The notes under the pieces: generated by a model
What the model was told of the DNA's origin: nothing
What the model saw: the letters and a program-made list of their open reading frames with translations, nothing else
Databases searched by the model: none
Part shown: positions 12,945-16,064 of the stretch, one piece after another
Numbering within the stretch: the stretch's first letter is position 1
Layout: every line of letters begins with the position of its first letter
Source: DATKIY01 sp035543875
Lineage (GTDB): Bacteria; Actinomycetota; Actinomycetes; JAHEKZ01
Reading direction: 5' to 3'
NCBI GenBank assembly: GCA_035543875.1
Contig: DATKIY010000048.1
Span: forward strand, 1-16,064
DNA: 16,064 bases
Position numbers and translations under genes: made by a program

Positions 12945-13790
12945 TCACAGTCGGCAGGCGTGAATATCCGTTACCAAGATCCCCCGCGCGCCCATGTCGT
13001 AGAGCTGGTCCATGACGCGGTTGGTGTCGACGCGCGGAACGAGTGCCCGAACCGCAACCCACTCTTCGTCGCGTAAGGGCGAGACGGTTGGCGACTCGAT
13101 GCCAGGCGTCAATTTGCATGCCGCGTCGAGCAACGATGTGCGGACGTCGTAGTCGAAGATGACGTAGGCGCTCGCCACAATCACCCCGTTCAGGCGGCGT
13201 TCGAGCTGGTCGACGGCCGGGATAGTTGACGCTCCGGTTCGTTGGACTAGCACGGCCTCGCTACGCAGAATCGGTTCTCCCACGAGCTCAAGACCAGCCT
13301 GTCGCAGAGTTGAACCGGTCTCGACCACATCTGCGATCACGTCTGCGACGCCTAGTCGAACCGACGTCTCAACGGCGCCGTCTAGTCGGGTCACTTCGGC
13401 CGCGACACCAAGGTTCTGCAGGTGGCGAGCAACCAAGCCCGGGTATGAGGTGGCTATGCGCAGACCGGCGAAGTCCTTCTCGGACTGCGCGATCCCTGGG
13501 CGTGCAGCGAACCGGAACGTCGAACCACCAAATCCCAACGCCATGATCTCCTCAGCGGCGGCGCCACTGTCGAGGAGCAAGTCGCGACCGGTAATCCCGA
13601 CATCGAGCTGACCGGATCCAACGTAGGTCGCAATGTCTCGCGGCCGTAGAAAGAAGAACTCGGTGTCGTTTTCCGGATCTTGCAAAACGAGCTCTCGCGC
13701 ATGCGAACGCTGCCGGTACCCCGCCTCGCGGAGCATCCGAGATGCTGGTTCGGACAGCGACCCCTTGTTGGGGACTGCGACACGCAGCAT
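12945..13790 (-). CDS. hisG: ATP phosphoribosyltransferase (long form)
   Basis: First enzyme of histidine synthesis, joining ATP and PRPP; feedback-inhibited by histidine. The 281 residues correspond to the long HisG form with a C-terminal regulatory domain (about 210–281: DYDVRTSLLDAACKLTPGIESPTVSPL…), so no HisZ partner is needed. MLRVAVPNKGSLS is the typical start; YVGSGQLDVGITGRDLL is near 60, and the HisG signature ETSVRLGVADVIADVVETGSTL contains the PRPP-binding loop. ATG 13790 is backed by GGAAGGAAG just upstream; a longer upstream frame running through the tandem repeat is rejected. It follows hisE by 97 bp. Confidence 0.97.
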   Translation of the reverse strand: MLRVAVPNKGSLSEPASRMLREAGYRQRSHARELVLQDPENDTEFFFLRPRDIATYVGSGQLDVGITGRDLLLDSGAAAEEIMALGFGGSTFRFAARPGIAQSEKDFAGLRIATSYPGLVARHLQNLGVAAEVTRLDGAVETSVRLGVADVIADVVETGSTLRQAGLELVGEPILRSEAVLVQRTGASTIPAVDQLERRLNGVIVASAYVIFDYDVRTSLLDAACKLTPGIESPTVSPLRDEEWVAVRALVPRVDTNRVMDQLYDMGARGILVTDIHACRL

Positions 13791-13807
13791 GGTCTTCCTT
13801 CCGCTGG

Positions 13808-13855
13808 TTCGTGTTCGGACTTGTTCGTGTTCGGACTTGTTCGTGTTCGGGGCTG
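13808..13855. repeat. 16-bp tandem repeat between hisE and hisG
   Basis: TTCGTGTTCGGACTTG is repeated perfectly at 13808–13823 and 13824–13839; a third copy keeps the first 11 bases (13840–13850), and GGTTCGTATG at 13856–13865 is a more decayed echo. It fills about half of the 97-bp gap and does not appear to belong to either protein. Confidence 0.9.
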
Positions 13856-13887
13856 GTTCGTATGTGAGTGGTAAGTGAGGGGGTGGC

Positions 13888-14151
13888 TCACAACTTGCGG
13901 TAGACGTCTTCCAAAGTGAGTTCGCTTGCCACCATGAGGACCTGGACGTGATAGAGCAACTGCGCGATTTCTTCAGCTGTCCTTTCACGACCTTCATGCT
14001 CGGCCGCCATCCATACCTCAGCCGCTTCTTCGACTACTTTCTTGCCGATCGCATGGACGCCTTCGTCCAGCAACCGAACCGTGCCTGAAGTCTCTGGCCG
14101 AAATGCCGCGCGCTCTTGAATCTCGCTGAACAGCGCGTCAAAACTCTTCAT
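13888..14151 (-). CDS. hisE: phosphoribosyl-ATP pyrophosphatase
   Basis: Second step of histidine synthesis: hydrolysis of phosphoribosyl-ATP to phosphoribosyl-AMP. It is a monofunctional 87-residue all-alpha MazG-like protein, the usual actinobacterial form. The acidic metal site is in GKKVVEEAAEVWMAAEHE and ERTAEEIAQLLYHVQVLM; the Gln where other bacteria have Asp before LLYH is also found in the mycobacterial enzyme (recalled), so it is not a defect. The end LTLEDVYRKL is typical. ATG 14151 has GAGGA 6 nt upstream; the TTG at 14157 lies too close to that site. It is separated from ribH by 91 bp. Confidence 0.96.
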   Translation of the reverse strand: MKSFDALFSEIQERAAFRPETSGTVRLLDEGVHAIGKKVVEEAAEVWMAAEHEGRERTAEEIAQLLYHVQVLMVASELTLEDVYRKL

Positions 14152-14242
14152 GATCAATCCTCAGATGGGCGGGCAGTCGGGCGAATGACGGTCAAGAAAC
14201 AGGGCGGTTGAGCGACAGCGCAGTTCGACAAGGGTAGTGACC

Positions 14243-14728
14243 TCAGGCTGGAGGTCTGGCGCGCAGGTCTTTCAGGGTGAGCGCAAGTTGCAGGGCGGCA
14301 ATCGTCGCCTCCGCGCCTTTGTCCTCAGACGAACCAGGCAAACCAGCGCGATCCAGAGCCTGTTGTTCGGTGTCACAGGTCAACAGGCCGAAGCCGATGG
14401 GGCAGCTGGTGTCCAAGGCAACTCGGGTCAGGCCCTCAGTAGCCGCATGACACACGTACTCGAAATGGGGAGTGCCGCCGCGAATCACCACGCCGAGTGC
14501 AACGACGGCATCAGACTGTTCGGCGGCTACCTGCGCAGCCAATGGCAGTTCGAATGCCCCAGGGACTGTGACGTTGGTTGAGCGCTTGACACCGGCGGCG
14601 GCCAGGGCTCGCTCGGCTCCTTCAACGAGACCCGTCATCACCACCGCATGCCAGCTCGAGGCCACAATCGTTACGACGAGGTCATTTGCGCCAGAAACCT
14701 GAAGGGTTGGTGCGCCACTCCCGCTCAT
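14243..14728 (-). CDS. ribH: 6,7-dimethyl-8-ribityllumazine synthase
   Basis: Condenses the dihydroxybutanone phosphate made by RibBA with the ribitylaminopyrimidine to give lumazine, the riboflavin precursor; subunits normally form pentamers or 60-mer capsids. The 161 residues include the substrate-binding SSWHAVV, the VPGAFELPLAAQ loop, GVVIRGGTPHFEYVCHAATEGL with the catalytic histidine, and PIGFGLLTCDTEQQALDRAG. The ATG overlaps the ribBA stop by 4 nt (ATGA), so the two are translationally coupled. Confidence 0.98.
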   Translation of the reverse strand: MSGSGAPTLQVSGANDLVVTIVASSWHAVVMTGLVEGAERALAAAGVKRSTNVTVPGAFELPLAAQVAAEQSDAVVALGVVIRGGTPHFEYVCHAATEGLTRVALDTSCPIGFGLLTCDTEQQALDRAGLPGSSEDKGAEATIAALQLALTLKDLRARPPA

Positions 14729-16050
14729 CCCAGATCACCGGGAAGCCCTGAGCCGATCACCGGCTGCCCAATCGGGTTCACATCGAGACCAGACAGCTCG
14801 TGCCCCATTCGGTCCCGCTTCGTGGTCAGGTAGCGAAGGTTGTCGTCGGTCACCGGCGGTTCCAACGCTTCGCGACCAATGATGGTGAGTCCATAACCTT
14901 CCAACCCCGCACGCTTGGCCGGGTTGTTGGTCAGCAGTCGCATCGTACGGACACCAAGGTCGGCCAAGATTTGTGCGCCAGTCCCATAGTCGCGAGCATC
15001 CGCCGGCAGCCCCAGCTGCAAATTGGCATCCACCGTGTCGTGTCCGGCGTCTTGGAGCTGATACGCCTGCAGCTTGTGCAACAGGCCGATGCCGCGTCCT
15101 TCATGTCCTCGCATGTACAGAACCACCCCGCGACCTTCGGCAGCGACCCGCTCCAACGCAGTGGCTAGCTGTGGCCCACAGTCACAACGCAGTGAACCGA
15201 AAACATCACCGGTGAGGCACTCCGAGTGCACCCGAACCAAGACATCTTCGCCGTCACCAAGGTCACCCCGGACCAGGGCGACGTGGTCAACACCCGTGAT
15301 GGTGTCGCGATAGCCAATAGCCGTGAAGTCCCCTGCAACGGTGGGCAGCTTGGTTGACGCCACACGCTCGACTTGGCGCTGGGTGCGTCTGACGTAGGCG
15401 ATGAGGTCGGCGATAGAAATCATGGCGAGCCCGTGCTCGTCGGCAAACTTTCGCAAGTCCGGGGCACGCATCATCGAGCCGTCGTCGTGGACGATTTCGC
15501 AGATGGCCCCCGCGGCACTTAGCCCCGCTAGCCGAGCAAGGTCGACCGCGGCCTCAGTGTGGCCGGGGCGGCGCAGAACTCCACCTTCGGCGGCTCTGAG
15601 CGGGAACACGTGTCCCGGCCTGGTCACCTCGTTCGACTCGGTGGCTGAGTCGGCCAGAACGCGAATGGTTCGTGCCCGATCGTTAGCGGAGATGCCGGTA
15701 GTCACACCGTCACGCGCATCAACACTCACGGCATAGGCGGTGCCTTTTCGGTCCTCGTTCACTGCAGTCATCGGCGGCAGCTTGAGCCGATCCAGCTCGG
15801 CGGCCTCCATGGCTACACAGATGACTCCCGAGGTATGGCGAATCATGAATCCCGCCAGCTCTGGCGTCGCACGTTGGGCAGCAAAGATCAGGTCGCCTTC
15901 GTTTTCTCGGTCCTCATCATCGACGACCACGACGGCGTGCCCACGTCGAATCTCGTCGATCGCCCGATCAACCGCGTCGAGAACGACAGAGTTACTTGAA
16001 TCAGAGTCGCTTGAATCAGAATTGCTCGTGACTACTTCGTCGGTGGCCAT
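14725..16050 (-). CDS. ribBA: bifunctional DHBP synthase / GTP cyclohydrolase II
   Basis: 441 residues carrying both entry reactions of riboflavin synthesis. RibB part (about 22–225): DDEDRENEGDLIFAA, RHTSGVICV, TTGISANDRA, RPGHVFPL and GHTEAAVDLARLAGL. RibA part (about 232–425): the zinc cysteines SECLTGDVFGSLRCDC, GHEGRGIGLLHKLQAYQLQD and DYGTGAQILADLG, then LLTNNPAKRAGL. All catalytic residues look intact, so both activities should be present. The N-terminal SNSDSSDSDSSNS stretch is a low-complexity extension encoded by a 15-bp repeat. A GAAGGAAA site runs to the window edge 7 nt before the ATG. In actinobacteria ribE usually precedes it, and the TGATG at the start may overlap such an upstream stop; this is not visible. 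Confidence 0.98.
   Translation of the reverse strand: MATDEVVTSNSDSSDSDSSNSVVLDAVDRAIDEIRRGHAVVVVDDEDRENEGDLIFAAQRATPELAGFMIRHTSGVICVAMEAAELDRLKLPPMTAVNEDRKGTAYAVSVDARDGVTTGISANDRARTIRVLADSATESNEVTRPGHVFPLRAAEGGVLRRPGHTEAAVDLARLAGLSAAGAICEIVHDDGSMMRAPDLRKFADEHGLAMISIADLIAYVRRTQRQVERVASTKLPTVAGDFTAIGYRDTITGVDHVALVRGDLGDGEDVLVRVHSECLTGDVFGSLRCDCGPQLATALERVAAEGRGVVLYMRGHEGRGIGLLHKLQAYQLQDAGHDTVDANLQLGLPADARDYGTGAQILADLGVRTMRLLTNNPAKRAGLEGYGLTIIGREALEPPVTDDNLRYLTTKRDRMGHELSGLDVNPIGQPVIGSGLPGDLG
15995..16024. repeat. 15-bp tandem duplication in the 5' end of ribBA
   Basis: CTTGAATCAGAGTCG (15995–16009) is followed by CTTGAATCAGAATTG (16010–16024), 13 of 15 bases equal and in frame. It encodes the Ser/Asp-rich linker at the RibBA N-terminus. 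Confidence 0.85.
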
Positions 16051-16064
16051 CAGTCATTTCCTTC

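Noticed and set aside
13808..13855. Short repeats considered as a CRISPR array
   Set aside because: The 16-bp units are directly adjacent with no spacers, and there are no cas genes.
13791..13997. Upstream extension of hisG through the tandem repeat
   Set aside because: HisG proteins start at MLRVAVPNKG, and a good ribosome site precedes that ATG. The extension is repeat-derived and overlaps hisE.

Overview
The window reads as the chromosome of an actinobacterium (Actinomycetia). It has GC-rich codon use, an infC/rpmI/rplT–TrmH methylase–histidine kinase–pheST–argC order of the Streptomyces/Frankia type, an actinobacterial-type HisE, and a DUF222/HNH (13E12-type) gene beside a mycobacterial/Gram-positive-type LexA box. 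Twelve of the fifteen recognised genes lie on the minus strand in housekeeping blocks. Genus cannot be told from the sequence alone.

Reading the minus strand from right to left: (1) ribBA and ribH (riboflavin precursors; ATGA overlap), then hisE and hisG (first steps of histidine synthesis; about 100 bp apart with a 16-bp tandem repeat between them). (2) An SseB-like gene and a water-type aquaporin, probably one transcript. (3) A 441-bp non-coding leader, then infC (apparent ATC start codon), rpmI and rplT, followed by a TrmH/SpoU-family rRNA ribose methylase. (4) A soluble PAS histidine kinase, pheS and pheT (stop/start overlap TGATG). (5) A small RDD-like membrane protein and the first 215 codons of argC, cut by the left edge. 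argC has its own promoter with a candidate arginine operator across its -10.

The exception is 6270–8844, where three plus-strand genes sit between the methylase and the kinase: a DUF222/HNH nuclease-like protein, a small nucleotidyltransferase-fold protein and a class I SAM methyltransferase. They interrupt what is usually a colinear minus-strand cluster and look like an accessory insert. The promoter region in front of the HNH gene is the most striking part of the window. It holds a good sigma-70-type promoter (TTGACG, 17 bp, TACCAT) followed at once by a GAAC-N4-GTTC LexA box. Further down are a weak RecA-NDp/PafBC-like motif and a perfect 8-bp hairpin close to the start codon. A DNA-damage-induced accessory cassette is the main candidate for an undescribed system here.

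A second theme is translation starts. Several genes lacking a Shine-Dalgarno sequence have a TANNNT hexamer ending 6–8 nt before the start codon (argC, RDD gene, kinase, nucleotidyltransferase gene, SseB-like gene), the arrangement expected of leaderless mRNAs. The ribosomal, pheS, hisG, hisE, aquaporin and ribBA genes have ordinary Shine-Dalgarno sites. No rRNA, tRNA, CRISPR array, IS element or riboswitch was recognised.
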